DNA from: Phytophthora hibernalis
Taxonomy: Eukaryota; Oomycota; Peronosporomycetes; Peronosporales; Peronosporaceae
DNA length: 64,000 nucleotides
Reading direction: 5' to 3'
Assembly: GCA_012656075.1 (NCBI GenBank)
Contig: JAAKBF010000390.1
Location: 806,001 to 870,000 of the forward strand
Shown one piece after another: positions 34,801-45,967 of this stretch. Every line of letters starts with the position of its first letter. Position 1 is the stretch's first letter. A program made the translations under genes and the position numbers. The notes under the pieces are model-generated. The model made no database searches. It had not been told where the DNA came from and saw nothing but the letters and a program-made list of their open reading frames with translations.

Positions 34801-37740
34801 ACGAGGCGAGTATGATGTACTTCTTGATGAGCCAGCTCTGCAAGGTCAACCACATGTATCGCTACTCACTCGAGTCATACATGACTTTCTTCTTCGTGGC
34901 TTTGGATGGCGTCGCACCACCAGCCCCGGTAGCAAACAGCGACGGAAATCATGGTAGTGCTGCTCATGATCGAGTGGGAATACTGAAGGAGGCGCTGCGC
35001 TGGACAATTTTCTCGATGGTTGCAAGAGGACTTTTGAAGAGCACAAACTACTCTTCCTTACGCAATTGGTCTTCCTCTTACTCCGTCGTGGTGTTATCGG
35101 TGCGAATAGTGGGTATGAGCCACAGTTTGCACGCTTTTGTTGCAGGGGTCCAAGGTTGTGGGACCAGAGAATACTATCTCGTGGCTGAGTGAGTCTCAGT
35201 GGCAATCACTACAGGCGCTGATCACTTTAGCTCCCTTTGAGAGGTTTGTGTCGGATCTTGAAGAATCCGAACCGCGCTTCAGAGAATGGTACAACTCCAC
35301 AAGCCCCGAGCTGGAAAAACTGCCACTAGACTGGCGCGAGCTTGACAAATCAGCGCCGTTTCTAAAACTTCTAGCGGTGAAGTGCCTACGTCCAGACCGA
35401 CTCACTCAAGCAGTTAGCAACTTCATTATGCAGGCGCTTCCCAATGGCAGTCAGTTCCTCAATTGCGACAGCCAGCTCAACAGCTTTGCTATCTTGAAGA
35501 GCGCGTTCAAGGAGGGTTCCCCGTGGACTCCGATGTACTTTATCCTTTCACCTGGTTCAGATGTCGTGGCCGACGTGGATAAGTTGGCAGTACAGGATCA
35601 AGAGCGAATTAAGGGCGTTGACTACCACAACATTGCGCTTGGGCAAGGCCAAGAGCAGGTGGCAATGCGAACGTTGCAGATGTCGGTGGAGAATGGCCAC
35701 TGGGTTATTCTGAATAATGTCCATTTGATGCCAAAGTGGATGCTGGAGCTGGACAAGTGGCTGGAGCAGCTTGCGAAGGCAAGCAAAACGGCCTCCTACG
35801 CTACGCTCCGCAGCAATCTGTCTGGCAGTAAGGATATCATTCGTATGGGGACAAGCCGCTCGTTATCAATGCTGCCACCCGGAGGAGCAGTGAGTGCAGG
35901 GAGTGGTGGCATCGGAACGCTACATCCGAATTTCCGCTTGTTTATCACCAGCGATCCGTCGACGAACATCCCTATTGGTGTCCTAGAGAGGTCTATCAAA
36001 CTCACAAACGAACCGCCCACGGGATTGCGTGCAAATGTCAAGCGGGCGTTCTGCTGCTTCCCTAAGAACGTCGTAGATGAGCTCGAGCCGCGTACTCGTT
36101 GCATCCTCTTTGCGCTCTGCTACTTTCACTCGCTCATGCTGGAACGTAAGAAGTTCGGGCCGCAGGGGTTCAATATGCTGTACCCGTTCGCTGCCAGCGA
36201 CTTGCTCGCTAGTAGTACGGTGCTGCGAAACTACATGGACAACGCCCCTGTACGCGTACCGTGGCCGGATCTGCGGTATCTGTTTGGCGAAATCATGTAC
36301 GGTGGCCACATTGTGAACGAGCTTGATCGGCTTGTAGCTGCTACGTATCTGCAGTATTTCCTACGTGACGATCTGCTGGAAGAGCTGTCAATGCTTCCGT
36401 TTGGTGACGATGCGAGTGGAGGAAGTGGTGGTGGCGGTGGAAATGGCGGACCAGATGCTGGAAGCAGTGGTGGTGGCGGTGGAGGTGGTGATGGAGATGG
36501 TCCGAGCGCAGGAGGACAACAACGCCGCGAGTTCCTGGCTCCCAAACTTTCAGCAGGTTTTGATCGCATCCTGGAGCACGTGCACGCTTCACTGCTGAAC
36601 GAGACGCCGTCCGCGTTTGGGCTACACCCGAATGCTGAAGTCGCATTTCGGACTGAAAGCGGTCGAGTATTACTGCAGTCCATGCTGCTTCTTACTACTA
36701 ATGAGGAAGATACACGTGAGGAGAATAGCGATGACGAAGACGAAGGCGTGTCAGGTCTTGGTGGTTCAGGCCCTAAAGAGACTGCCGATGCAGTCCAGCT
36801 AGCGGCCGAAGGAGTTCTTCAAGATGTGCTTGAGAATTACCGCGACTTCCGCTTTGACATCCAGGAGCTCTTCTTCAAGGGCTCTTCGGATTCGGGCCAG
36901 GGCGATGGATCACGACGGGGTAAAGGAGGAAGACTAATGTCTGTGGTGGCGACACCTGACGCCGATGATATGGATCCGTTCCAGACCGTGCTGCTTCAAG
37001 AGTGCCAACACATGAACTCTCTGCTCGAGACCATGACGGATTCTCTATCAGAGCTGGAGTTGGCGTTCCGAGGCGACGTCCCGCTCACTGAGGCTATGGA
37101 GAAGCTTCAAACGTTCTTGTACTACGAGCGTGTTCCGGACAATTGGTTGGCTGCTGCTTGTCCTTCGCGTCGATCACTTGCCCCGTGGCTGGCGAATTTG
37201 CAGCAGCGAATCGCACAGCTCCAGGAGTGGATCGGATCAGCGCCGGAGCTGCCGTTAGTGCTGTGGCTTCCTGGCCTTTTCAATCCTCAGGCCTTTCTCA
37301 CTGCTGTACTCCAGACGGCAGCACGTAAACACAACGTGGAGCTGGACTCACTACGGATCACGGCGGACGTGACGAAGCGAACTATTGATACTGTCGACGC
37401 TCCGGCCCGTGATGGACAGTTCATCCATGGTTTGTATCTTGAAGGTGCACGCTGGGACTTCGGGAATGGAGTTCTGGAAACGAGTCTACCCCGAGAAATG
37501 TATGTGTCGATGCCAGTCCTCACCTGCCGAGCAGTTGTGAACGCAGCAGGCAAGGATGCATCAAGTGGTTCAAGCGGTGGTGGAGGCAAAGCAGCAGGCA
37601 GTGGCAACGTGTTTGAGTGTCCTGTGTATCGGACGCAACAGCGCGGACCGACTTTGATTTTCATGTCACCTCTCCGGACCAAGGTGCCGCCTGCTAAATG
37701 GGTTCTTGCAGGCGTGGCAATGCTCATGGAAGTTGTTTAG
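22813..37740 (+). CDS. Axonemal dynein heavy chain, outer-arm beta-like (six single-base breaks)
   Basis: This is the motor subunit of a flagellar dynein, expected in zoospore flagella. After allowing one missing base at each of about 23860, 29265, 29480, 33905, 35012 and 35132, one continuous protein of about 4977 residues results. Domains in order: N-terminal tail and linker (22.8-28.7 kb); AAA1 with GPAGTGKTETTKDLARG and GLAQTGAWGCFDEFNRISVE (about 28.95-29.4 kb); AAA2 P-loop GPAGCGKSAIW (29.89); AAA3 GASGSGKSSL (30.99); AAA4 GVGGSGKQSLSRLAAF (32.06). Then come the coiled-coil stalk with microtubule-binding tip (32.78-33.7), AAA5 (WPLLVDPQLQGIIWL, 34.08), AAA6 and the C-terminal domain ending WVLAGVAMLMEVV. 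The AAA1 sequence CFDEFNRISVEVLSVVATQV is of the DNAH9/11/17 (outer-arm beta) class. The protein is longer than the usual 4500 residues because of Ser/Gly-rich inserts, notably a poly-Gly stretch at 36.42-36.52 kb. The start is the first Met of the conserved frame and is uncertain. Confidence 0.9.
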
Positions 37741-37836
37741 CAAGCACCTAGCTGGTAAAAAGTGACTAAACTTTCATGTTGTGCTGCTGTAATACGTGTA
37801 ACTTGACCATCCGAAAGCATGCGAAGATTAATCGTG

Positions 37837-38759
37837 CTAGTTCTCTTGCCTGCGCATAGCCATCAGCGGGTTTGTAACAAGCGGATTGCTGGCCGAGCTA
37901 GCATTGGAGAGGTCACAGCCTCCAGTTTGCATCCCCTGCGCTCCTGGGTAGCCGCATGACTGCCGCCGTGACGAATCTCGCACTCCTTGGACTGAGCGAC
38001 TTGAGGCTGTTCTGAAGCCGCCATCGCTTCTACTCGTTCGTTCCCGAACAAAATCAAACGACAGTTCCTGAGGTCGTGAGGCTACACGCTGGATGTGAAC
38101 AGTTTTTCGACGAGACCGCTCAGCAGATCGCTTCACGGACGAGTTTCCATGGCTTGAAGCAACTACCGGTAGCTTTATGGACCTTGGCTTCCGTTCGTGC
38201 TTTTCCTTCATAGAACGAGGTTTACCGCGGCAAACGGATTGGTGCTTCGAGATCCGATCCTGCGGCACCAAAGCAATCAAAAGTTAGACAGCACCAGTAA
38301 TAGGATCATGGACAAACCACTGACCTGCGAGAAAGCTCGCTCGCAAATTTTGCACCGCACACGCCCATCTGCCTCGGGAGGTTCACGTCCAGCAGTGGGC
38401 GTGCATTCAATTTGTTTTGCTGCTTGATAACACCACTACTGAGCCCTGAAACTCCACTGTTGGGTGGCACAGTTTTCCAGAGCAGGAAGTCGTGTGAGTG
38501 TGGAAGTCGCATGCTCTGTAAGGCAAAAACACACAGGTTTAATATCCCCTTTGACTGTCACAGCTAGCCTTAGGACGTACCGAACACAAGTTTGACACTT
38601 CTCGCACGGAATTAACATGAACGCGTTTCGCTGAAAACAAGTCTTCTGATGAATAGGCAGCGACGCTGCGAAGAACTGGCCATGACAAGCGAGACACCCG
38701 ATTGCCACCGGTGGAGCGGCCATTCTTCGCGTTTCTCCGGCAGGTGCCAGCCGCTTCAT
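37837..38759 (-). CDS. Three-finger C2HC zinc-finger protein (ZC2HC1-like), three exons
   Basis: The frame from the ATG at 38759 begins MKRLAPAGETRRMAAPP and reaches finger 1, CLACHGQFFAASLPIHQKTC. Splicing out 38580-38516 (65 bp, GTACGT...TTACAG) creates finger 2, CEKCQTCVRACDFHTHTTSC. Splicing out 38324-38260 (65 bp, GTCAGT...CCGCAG) joins CKICERAFSQ to DRISKHQSVC as finger 3. All three have exactly C-x2-C-x11-H-x3-C, the zf-C2HC pattern. Exon 3 is basic and disordered and ends at 37837. Between fingers 2 and 3 the frame is off by a net two missing bases (or one extra), so that stretch is unreliable. Introns that each split a finger and restore perfect spacing support the model. The gene is convergent with dynein, 96 bp apart. 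Confidence 0.7.
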
Positions 38760-38964
38760 GAAAGCAAAGAGTAACAACAACAGATACTGTACACGTGAAA
38801 TGTTTAGCACCTAACGCAGGCGGAGATTTCTGCACGGAAGCGAAGCTTCCAGTATTTTTAGGAACCTTCTGCAAAAGAACTCGTTTCAAAGAGGTATGTT
38901 AGATCTGTTCACTTGCCTTCAACTAAATTTGAGCTTTTCGCACTGCTCACCTGCGCCAACATTG

Positions 38965-40907
38965 TTACCTGTCGAGCTCCAATTTAGTCGGAATCGGACG
39001 AGTCGCTGCTGCTGCTGCTGTCGCTCGAGTCTGAATCGAATCCGAGCTTGAAGAACTTCCACTGCTGCTGCTGCTATCACTCGAATCCGAGTCCGAATCG
39101 CTGCTGTCGCTACTGTCAGCCGCAGCCTTCGCCTTCTCCATGATCATTTTCGGCGCGTTCTTCAGGTACTCGCGCAAATCCGTTGTCAGGCCACCGAGAC
39201 CAATAGATGTGAAGAAGTTGATGGCGAAGCGAGTGTTGCGCGGGTTGTCTCTGGGGAAGAGGCCAGCGAAGGTGCGCTGCATGATCTCGTCCAGGAATCG
39301 CTCCTTCAGGGTCTTCATACCAAGGTGCTCCGAGAGCTCCTGACACAGGATCTTGATGAAAATACGGCTCGACGACGTCGTCTCCTGCTCGTTCAGATGG
39401 ATGTACTCGAATACTGTCCACGGCAGCGCATCTGTAAACAGCAGGTGTGCGAAGAGTTTGGCCACGTTACGAAGCTTATTCGTCTCAAGACGGTGGATCA
39501 TCGAGTACTGCTCCGCGAAGCATTCGTCAAACGCATCCTGGTACTCGCGTTTGATGAGACAGAAGCGCTCGCTCAGCAGGCCGTAGTACCGCAGATACGT
39601 CCGCTCCTGACTGCAGCACTCGATCAACATGGAGCAGATCTCCTTCTCCTGGCCGGGGCGGATGTTGAGCTTCATGAGCTTGTGCGCGCACTCCTCGTGC
39701 GTGATACTGGACATGATCGTGAGGTAGATGGTACGACGCAGGTTCACCAGGTCCTGCTCCGTGTAGTCCTGGATCGCCATCTTGTTATTGTCGTGCGCCA
39801 CCGGTTCCTCTTCCTCTTCTTCCTCCTCACTTCCACTCCCACTATCCTCGTCCGAGTCGGATTCGCCCAAAATCTCCTTCTTAATCGCCGCCCACATCTC
39901 TTCGTTCTTCTCATAGTCCGGATCAAACCGAAAGACATCCAACTTGTCTTCACAGTCAATCTTCTCCTCCAGCGTCGTCTCATGAGTGATCTGATCTCCA
40001 GCCTCCACTAAATCCAACTGTTCATGCACTGCCGGATAATCTGCAAACCCTCCCTTACGGATAGCAAACAGTCCTTCAATCGTGTACTGCACACGCTTGT
40101 CGATGTCTCCTTCGTGCAAAATGCCTCGGAAGCGTTCGAAAATGGCGCGTAGTCCCTCCGGACAGAGTTCATTGAGCATCTGTCCACACTCTTTCGTGAA
40201 ATTCACCGCCACTTCCACTGAATCGTCCGTCGGGTTGGCCAGCAGCAACGTCAACACTTCCAATGCCAAAAGTTCGTGCACCACCTGCTGGTTCACGAGT
40301 TGCGCGATGAAGCGCACAAGGGCAATTGCCACCACTTTGTCACCCCTTTTAAAGGCGCGACGGAAGCGGAAGACCACGCGTCGCACCAAAAGTTCGCCAT
40401 TTTCGGGCAGTTTGGTGTTGAGAACGGCCACAAGAGCCGCGTACAGGTACGTGAAGCCAGGAGACGCCAGTTGCGCCTTCATGACAGCACGGACCAGCAG
40501 TCCACGAGCACGAACCAAGTTTTCCTGGAAGAGTTCGGGCAGAATTAAGCCCAGATTGGCCACGTTCACCTTGTTAATGAGGCCGTTGAGACTTTACGCA
40601 GAGCATCCCACGTGCGACGCTGGAGGGTCTCGGAGGACACTTCGACGTCCTTTTCTTGTGCCGCACGCAGCTGCGCCAACTTGAAGGGAGGCAGGTAGAC
40701 ACCTCCGGTGCGACCGTCCAACTCAAGTGTCCGTATGGGTTTCTTGTTGCGAGGAGTGACGTCGCCTGCGTCAGCTTTGGGCGCGTCATCACGACGACGT
40801 GCCTTCTTGCGCGGAGGTGACGCGCGTGGACTGGAGGACGGAGAGCGACGGGGCCGACGGTGGCGGGGGCGACTACGGGAGCGAGAGACCGACGCACTGC
40901 GAGCCAT
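38965..40907 (-). CDS. CWC22: Pre-mRNA-splicing factor CWC22 (one frame break)
   Basis: CWC22 is a spliceosome component that recruits eIF4A3 for exon-junction-complex assembly. The N-terminus from 40907 is Arg/Ser-rich (MARSASVSRSRSRPRHRRPR). One missing base at about 40590 separates it from the rest; with it the protein is about 647 residues. The MIF4G domain (about 75-290) includes ENLVRARGLLVRAVMKAQLA, YAALVAVLNTKLPENGELL and NPTDDSVEVAVNFTKECG. An acidic linker follows (GSGSEEEEEEEEPVAHD). The MA3 domain (about 370-480) has LRRTIYLTIMSSITHEECAH. The highly conserved segment ETNKLRNVAKLFAHLLFTDA and LFPRDNPRNTRFAINFFTSI identifies the family. The tail is Ser/Asp-rich, encoded by CTG/TCG-type repeats. 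Confidence 0.93.
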
Positions 40908-41336
40908 GGCGGACGCTTGGGCTTTGAATTATGGGCACTGAGGATGGTCGGATAAGTGCGAATGGCTGAGGTCGGTACTCTTTTAAGTTATATAAATTGA
41001 CGATATACCGCCACGATACTCTTATAATTGATATACAATTTGACGAGCCTCTTGCCAAATTGCATATTTATCGATTCCAGTTTTATTAAAACATTAATAC
41101 GTGTTGTATTATATTTTTAATATATTAAAATATATGTACCGGATTGGCTGCCTTTATTATTAATAGCAGCGAGAAATAAACTTTGCAAGGTTTCTCTGTC
41201 TAGTACACTGTAAGGCGATACGGTACTGAAGACTGCGTTGGGTCTTCTCGTGACGAAGAGCTGAGGGCGATTATAGTTGGTTACCCGCACCAACCAAGAC
41301 AGAATTTACCTGATCATGTATTTCCTTTTCGATCTC
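40908..41336. other. AT-rich intergenic region
   Basis: 429 bp upstream of CWC22, strongly AT-rich at 41030-41160 (runs such as TTAATATATTAAAATATATG). It holds no ORF with a motif. It ends at the 3' flank of the first bZIP copy. Confidence 0.5.
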
Positions 41337-42560
41337 CTATGTTTCTACGTTTCGTGATCCACAGCTACATGCGACTCGGATTCCGACGGCTCCGTCCCGT
41401 GTGATCCTTGCCTGTTCCATCACCAACGCCACGTCGGACAAATCTCCTAACGCCTTCGACAGCGGTGCCATGAAATTCATTGTCGTCTCCAGGCGGGAAA
41501 CGCGGTCGACGAACTCATCCCATTCAAAGCAAAGAGTGCATGGAAGCTCAAGGCGTTGACCCAGCAATTTTGATCGCACTGACTCAGAGTTCACATGCGG
41601 GAACACGCTCTTGAGCGTAGTCTCCGATACAGTCACGGCGAGCTTGGCCACCACGTGTACGAACCGATCGCTCGTGCATTCAATGCGCTTCAATTCGAAA
41701 AGGAGGTTCTTGAAGCTCAGCGAGTATGCTTGCCACTGCTGCATGAGCGCCTCGACGCCGTTACGCTCCCCAGAATGACGTCTTCTGTCATGCAAGAGCG
41801 CAAGAACGCGAGCTGTTGCTTTGCCTCAGCGTTGTCGGTATACTCAGGTAGATTGATTGTGTTGCTTGTCTCCTCCTCGACTGAGGTCTCAGAGTCTGAG
41901 TCAGACAGAGTTATCGGCACGCCGAAACGGAAGGTGTGGAAGTACTCCACCACCACCTTCCACACATCTTGCTGGCCACCGTACTGTAACCGATTGCGCT
42001 GCAGCTCAAACACGGGGATGTCGGCACGCAGCTTCTGTACGGCGTGTTCGATCGTTTCGGCATGATTGAGTTGTCTCTGTCTGTAGCGAGCCTGATTGGC
42101 GCGGCACTGCTCTCGACGTCGCTCGGTCTGGAGTCGGATGCGTTTTGGGTTACTTTCGGACTGCTCCGACGTCGTCTTGCGGGACTGTCCGTTTGCACGG
42201 TGATGCACCGTGGTGTAAACCATCCGAGGCGCTGGCTCATATTTTCTTCGCCAACAGGAGGCGAGTAGACTCGTGACGAAGGAGGTGCGAGTGCGGCCGA
42301 TCTTGCCTTTGTATGTGAGAAAGCGCGCCGCTCTAACGACTTCGGGGTCTTGATGTAGCCGTTGTCACAGTCGATTGTGTCTTTCCTCCCCAGACGCTGG
42401 AAGACCGGACGAACAATTTCAGAGCTAAGCATCGGTCCGCTGTGCATGGACCGTCGTGGTTTGAAGGCAGCGGGGAGCTGATGTCGAAATAGTCCGCATG
42501 AATACACTGATCTTCCGACTTGCTTGTGGAGAACACAACCAAAGGAATAATGAGAGGCAC
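41337..42560 (-). CDS. bZIP transcription factor, copy A (three single-base breaks)
   Basis: This is a near-identical duplicate of copy B (45968-47198). Relative to copy B, one base is missing in each of three homopolymer runs: the G run near 42472, the T run near 42245 and the C run near 41771. With them the frame is open for about 408 residues. The basic region reads RRREQCRANQARYRQRQ, so the residue normally Asn is Cys, the substitution described for a large class of oomycete bZIPs. A leucine-zipper-like helix (HAVQKLRADIPVFELQRNRL) follows, then a C-terminal domain shared with the other copies (VWKVVVEYFHTFRFG, TVSETTLKSVFPHV, LGQRLELPC, LSKALGDLSDVALVMEQA). A Tc1/mariner-type transposon lies in its 5' flank. 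Confidence 0.75.
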
Positions 42561-42928
42561 GTGGGGTGAGCGATATTGAATTAATATTATTGATCACTGG
42601 ACTGAGGAAACCTCTGTGTTTACAGTTGAAACTTGTTCGAGTTGATGCCCCTGTAATCTGGACGCGCTCCTGGCCGATTTGGTGTGTAAAGGGCTGCTGG
42701 TCGCAGGAACCCTCAAACAGTACGTGATCACTACATGTATCCAGTATATCACTTGCAGTGATTCACTGGCTTACCAGCCGCACTACATGTGATAGTAGAC
42801 CGCGTCATGTCACCTGCAGGCTGTGATCCATCAAGCTGTCGATGAGAATGTGGTACAGTACTCAGAGGCGACACGGCTGGAGACTGACAGTCACTACAAC
42901 CACGCACGCCTTACGATGAACTAAGCTA
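42561..42928. other. 5' flank of bZIP copy A
   Basis: Bases to about 42738 are shared with the 5' flank of copy B (47199-47372), including CTGTAATCTGGACGCGCTCC, and presumably include the promoter. From there to the transposon the sequence is unique and non-coding. Confidence 0.55.
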
Positions 42929-43057
42929 CACCATTTTCCCACCCAAGTCTCAAAATTTTCAAATCAAGCTGCAAAATGGGATTTTGGTTACTAGCGCAAA
43001 AAGTGCATTTTCACGTTTTGCAAAATGGATGGGTACACTTTTCAAGCAAACTGCAAA
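42929..43057. repeat. Left TIR of the Tc1/mariner-type element
   Basis: An inverted partner of 44284-44422; conserved terminal and inner blocks flank a diverged, A/T-rich middle. Confidence 0.8.
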
Positions 43058-43063
43058 GCTAGA

Positions 43064-44202
43064 CTACGCGCCCAGCTTCATGTCGTCTCCCTTCTCTGCT
43101 GCGAAGCAATGACGCAGGCAGTGTCTCTCATAACGCCACACAAGTCGCGCAGTAATCACCATCTTGCCAAACTCCACTGCCTCCTTCATCAACTGCATGC
43201 GGTGCTCCGTGAACGTGGCATATTCACCACGCACGAAAACCTCTTGCTTTCTCTCGGCCATGAACCGACGCATCTTGGCTTTAAGCGAGTTCCAGCACCC
43301 CTCGATGGGGTTCAGCATCGGACTGTAGGGGCCTAGGCGCAGGACGACGAACTTCTTCAGGTTCACGATGCCATCCGCGACCAGGAACTCGCGCGCCAGC
43401 CTCTCCACCTCGCTGTGCGCAGGCGCGTTGTCAGTCACGATCACTACCTTGGCTGGCTGCAGCTCCTCGTACTCCTCCGATCGGAGAGCAGCGACGAAAA
43501 GATCCGCCATGAAGCGCGCATTCTTTGCTTCTTGACAGAGCCCTCATGAGTCTGCAGTAGTACCAACCCGGACCCGCTTGAGACGCCGCCTTGGACGTGC
43601 AGGTTGCTGTCTTTTGACGGCGGCAGCTGGACTACAGCGCGCTCTCCAATGCGCGACCAACCTTCATTTCTAGATAAATATAAATTGAAGTTAGTCTCGT
43701 CTTGAAACACCACCATGTTACCCTTCTTGATGTGCTTGTTCAACTCTGCGACGAAGGCCTTGCGCTTCTCCTTGTTGACGCTTGAGTTCATCGTCTCCTT
43801 CTCGATGCGCAGGCGCTTCGTCGAGTAAAGCATGCCCTGGAGCGCGCGATGCACTGACGCCACGCTGACATCGACGCCAAGGTCGGAGTGGAGACGGTCG
43901 CGCAGCTGCTCCAGTGTCATGCGGCAATCCTCGTCGATCAGCTCCTCGAGCTTGCTCATGACCTCCACCGTCATTTTGACTGAAGAAGGGCGTAAGCCGC
44001 CGCGCTGCTTGGGTTCCGCGCCGGCAGCGAGGACGGCTCGGCGAGCGGTGTGGTAGTTGACGTCGTTGGCGGTGGCCACCCCTCTCCAGTCCTTGCCTTC
44101 TTGGAAGGCGCGAACGACGCGAACCTTTGCTTGGGCCCGCTCGAAGGAAACGCTGGTCTTGGAGGGTGGTGTGGAGCTCGGCATTTGCGGGACTGAGTGC
44201 AT
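43064..44202 (-). CDS. DDE transposase of the Tc1/mariner superfamily (one frame break)
   Basis: From the ATG at 44202 (MHSVPQMPSSTPPSK) the protein has an N-terminal helix-turn-helix region (VRAFQEGKDWRGVATANDVN and YHTARRAVLAAG). A second HTH lies around LEQLRDRLHSDLGVDVSVAS. The DDE catalytic domain has VVFQDETNFNLY (first Asp), VIVTDNAPAHSEVE (second Asp) and LGPYSPMLNPIEGCWNSLK (Glu). By my count 42 residues lie between the second Asp and the Glu, more than the 34 of classical Tc1. One base is missing in an A run at about 43525; restoring frame gives about 379 residues ending at 43064. The upstream in-frame extension lies inside the TIR and is not used. Confidence 0.85.
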
Positions 44203-44283
44203 TGTGTGGAAAGCGGGAGCTCTCGCGGGGCAATTCGCGCGGCAGGCGCCTTGAGTTCGCGCCAAAATGACTGGTGCGAGGGA

Positions 44284-44422
44284 GTTTGCAGTTTGCCTGA
44301 AAAGTGTACCCATCCATTTTGCAAAACATGAAAAATGCACCAATTTTGTTCACTTGAAGTGACCCGGTTTTATCACTTTGCAGCTTGGTTTGTAAAACTT
44401 GCAAGTAGGGTGGGAAATGGTG
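44284..44422. repeat. Right TIR of the Tc1/mariner-type element
   Basis: An inverted partner of 42929-43057. The inner block ends at the sequence corresponding to CAAACTGCAAA. Confidence 0.8.
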
Positions 44423-45967
44423 TAGACTTGATAGCACACCCGTGCCAACTTGGCATTACGCGTGGACAAGCCCGTGGTGCCGCAGGATATTAATAACAGC
44501 CGCCTCGACTATCCGTGCGGAATCACGCCTATGTTGACGCTAGCGGAATCACGAATCCGGTGCAGTTCCGAGTCGATACCGCGTATCTACATTCCGGTAT
44601 CACGAGCAGGGATTAGTTGTAAAATGAATTTTGACCCATTTGTACTAGTACTAATATGATACTACAGTAAAGGTTTTAAATTACTATACATATTAATTAC
44701 TAATTGGGCGAATTAAAATATACTATTACTAATTTAAACTACTAATAGTAGAAACAAACTACTAAAAAGCCCCCCAGTGGCCCACTGTGAGCATATGACC
44801 AAGGTTGTGGTTGTGCTCCCGAAGAGGAAGTTGATGTGGTCGAAGAGCTGAGAATTGGTGTGACTGAGGAGCTGAACGAGATCGAGATGCTCAAGGACGT
44901 TGCAGTGAAAGTGGAGAAGAATGTGACCAAGGTCGTACGAGGGAGATCACGATGTCATGCTGAACAAGATTGTGGAGTTGATGACGTTGTGCTCTAGAGA
45001 AGAGTGCAAGGTGTTCACCTTGTACACGAAGAGTGAGAACAGAATGACGAAAGGGGTCGGTGAAGTTGAAAGAAGAAGCAAGGACTAGTTGAAAGAGGAT
45101 GCATGGGCCAGTTGAAAAAAGAAAAGAGCTAAGGCTCACGAAAGAAGATGAATCGAGCTAAGGCTCATGAAGCAAAAAAGAAAGAAGAAAAGAAAAGAGC
45201 TAAGGCTCAAAGGAAGCACCCGTTGCTCGATGAATCGTTGAAACGCATCAGCAAATGAACCTTCACGAAGGATTCATTGCTGTAGGCGTGCGATTGGCAA
45301 CACTGGTGTTTGTCGGCAAAGTAAAGGGGAGAGTTAGTGTAAAGACATTAGGCACTAAGGGGCGTAAGAAAGACGTGCAATCGGTGCTAAGCAGTAGCAG
45401 TGCTAGGAAGACTTCAATTTCATCCTTTAAATTAGTACTAGTATTAACTATGCGTTATTACTAAAGACAACACTTGGGGTCTACTAAATAATATTAGTAA
45501 TAATATTATACTATTAGTTGTGAATAGTACTAATATCGATTCTACTAGGTGTGGGCTTATATTGTGATGCCGAGTTCTCGAGAATCACATTTTTACTGCG
45601 TTTCCAGGCCTCCTCAGGCGGCAGGCATGCGGTCGAGCTAGGTTGAAGATTTCTGTTTCCGATAAAACCAGACTCGATTTCATTTGTTTCATTGAGGGCG
45701 TTAATTTACTTCAAGATTTTCAGGACCCGGATGTGAAAGAATGGCCTTTTTGGGTTTTGCGGTAGAGCCCGCAGCTTGGGAGGCCACTGCTGAAGCAGTG
45801 AACCAGCTTTTTCTTCGCTGCTTCCTTCAACACCGTGAGTGGTTACCTGAATTGAATTCTGTGGCGAAGTATGATAATCGCGTCGGCTAGCTCAGAACGC
45901 TCAATCTGCCAGCGAACAAGTTGCCGGTATTCATTTTCATGTACACGCATTTCCTTTTCGATATACA
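44423..45967. other. AT-rich spacer between bZIP copies A and B
   Basis: 44426-44630 is non-coding. 44630-45550 is AT-rich at both ends (TACTAGTACTAATATGATAC, AGTACTAATATCGATTC) with a less AT-rich centre. The centre contains an open but unassignable plus-strand stretch around 44950-45090 and a short repeat AGAGCTAAGGCTCA seen three times at 45120-45215. It may be an unrecognised insertion. 45780-45967 resembles the flank at 47470-47690 and belongs to the bZIP duplication unit. Confidence 0.4.

Larger units (their letters stand above)
42929..44422 (-). mobile_element. Tc1/mariner-superfamily transposon with long imperfect TIRs
   Basis: The ends are CACCATTTTCCCACC at 42929 and its inverse at 44422, both flanked by TA (42927-42928 and 44423-44424), the usual target duplication. 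The TIRs are about 129 and 139 bp. They match well in the outer 15 bp and in an inner block, TTTTGCAAAATGGATGGGTA followed by CACTTTTC, with a diverged middle. The interior is one transposase gene on the minus strand. Near-intactness and a clean TA duplication suggest fairly recent insertion, upstream of bZIP copy A. Confidence 0.85.

Noticed and set aside
23667..35200. Programmed ribosomal frameshifting or several separate dynein genes
   Set aside because: The breaks fall inside conserved domains, at different places and without a common slippery site or structure. All equal one missing base, so one gene with consensus errors is simpler.
36231..36683. Minus-strand Pro/Ser-rich ORF inside dynein
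   Set aside because: It is the complement of the Gly/Ser-rich dynein insert; no independent support.
39325..40011. Plus-strand 228-codon ORF
   Set aside because: It is the antisense of CWC22, whose conserved domains are on the other strand.
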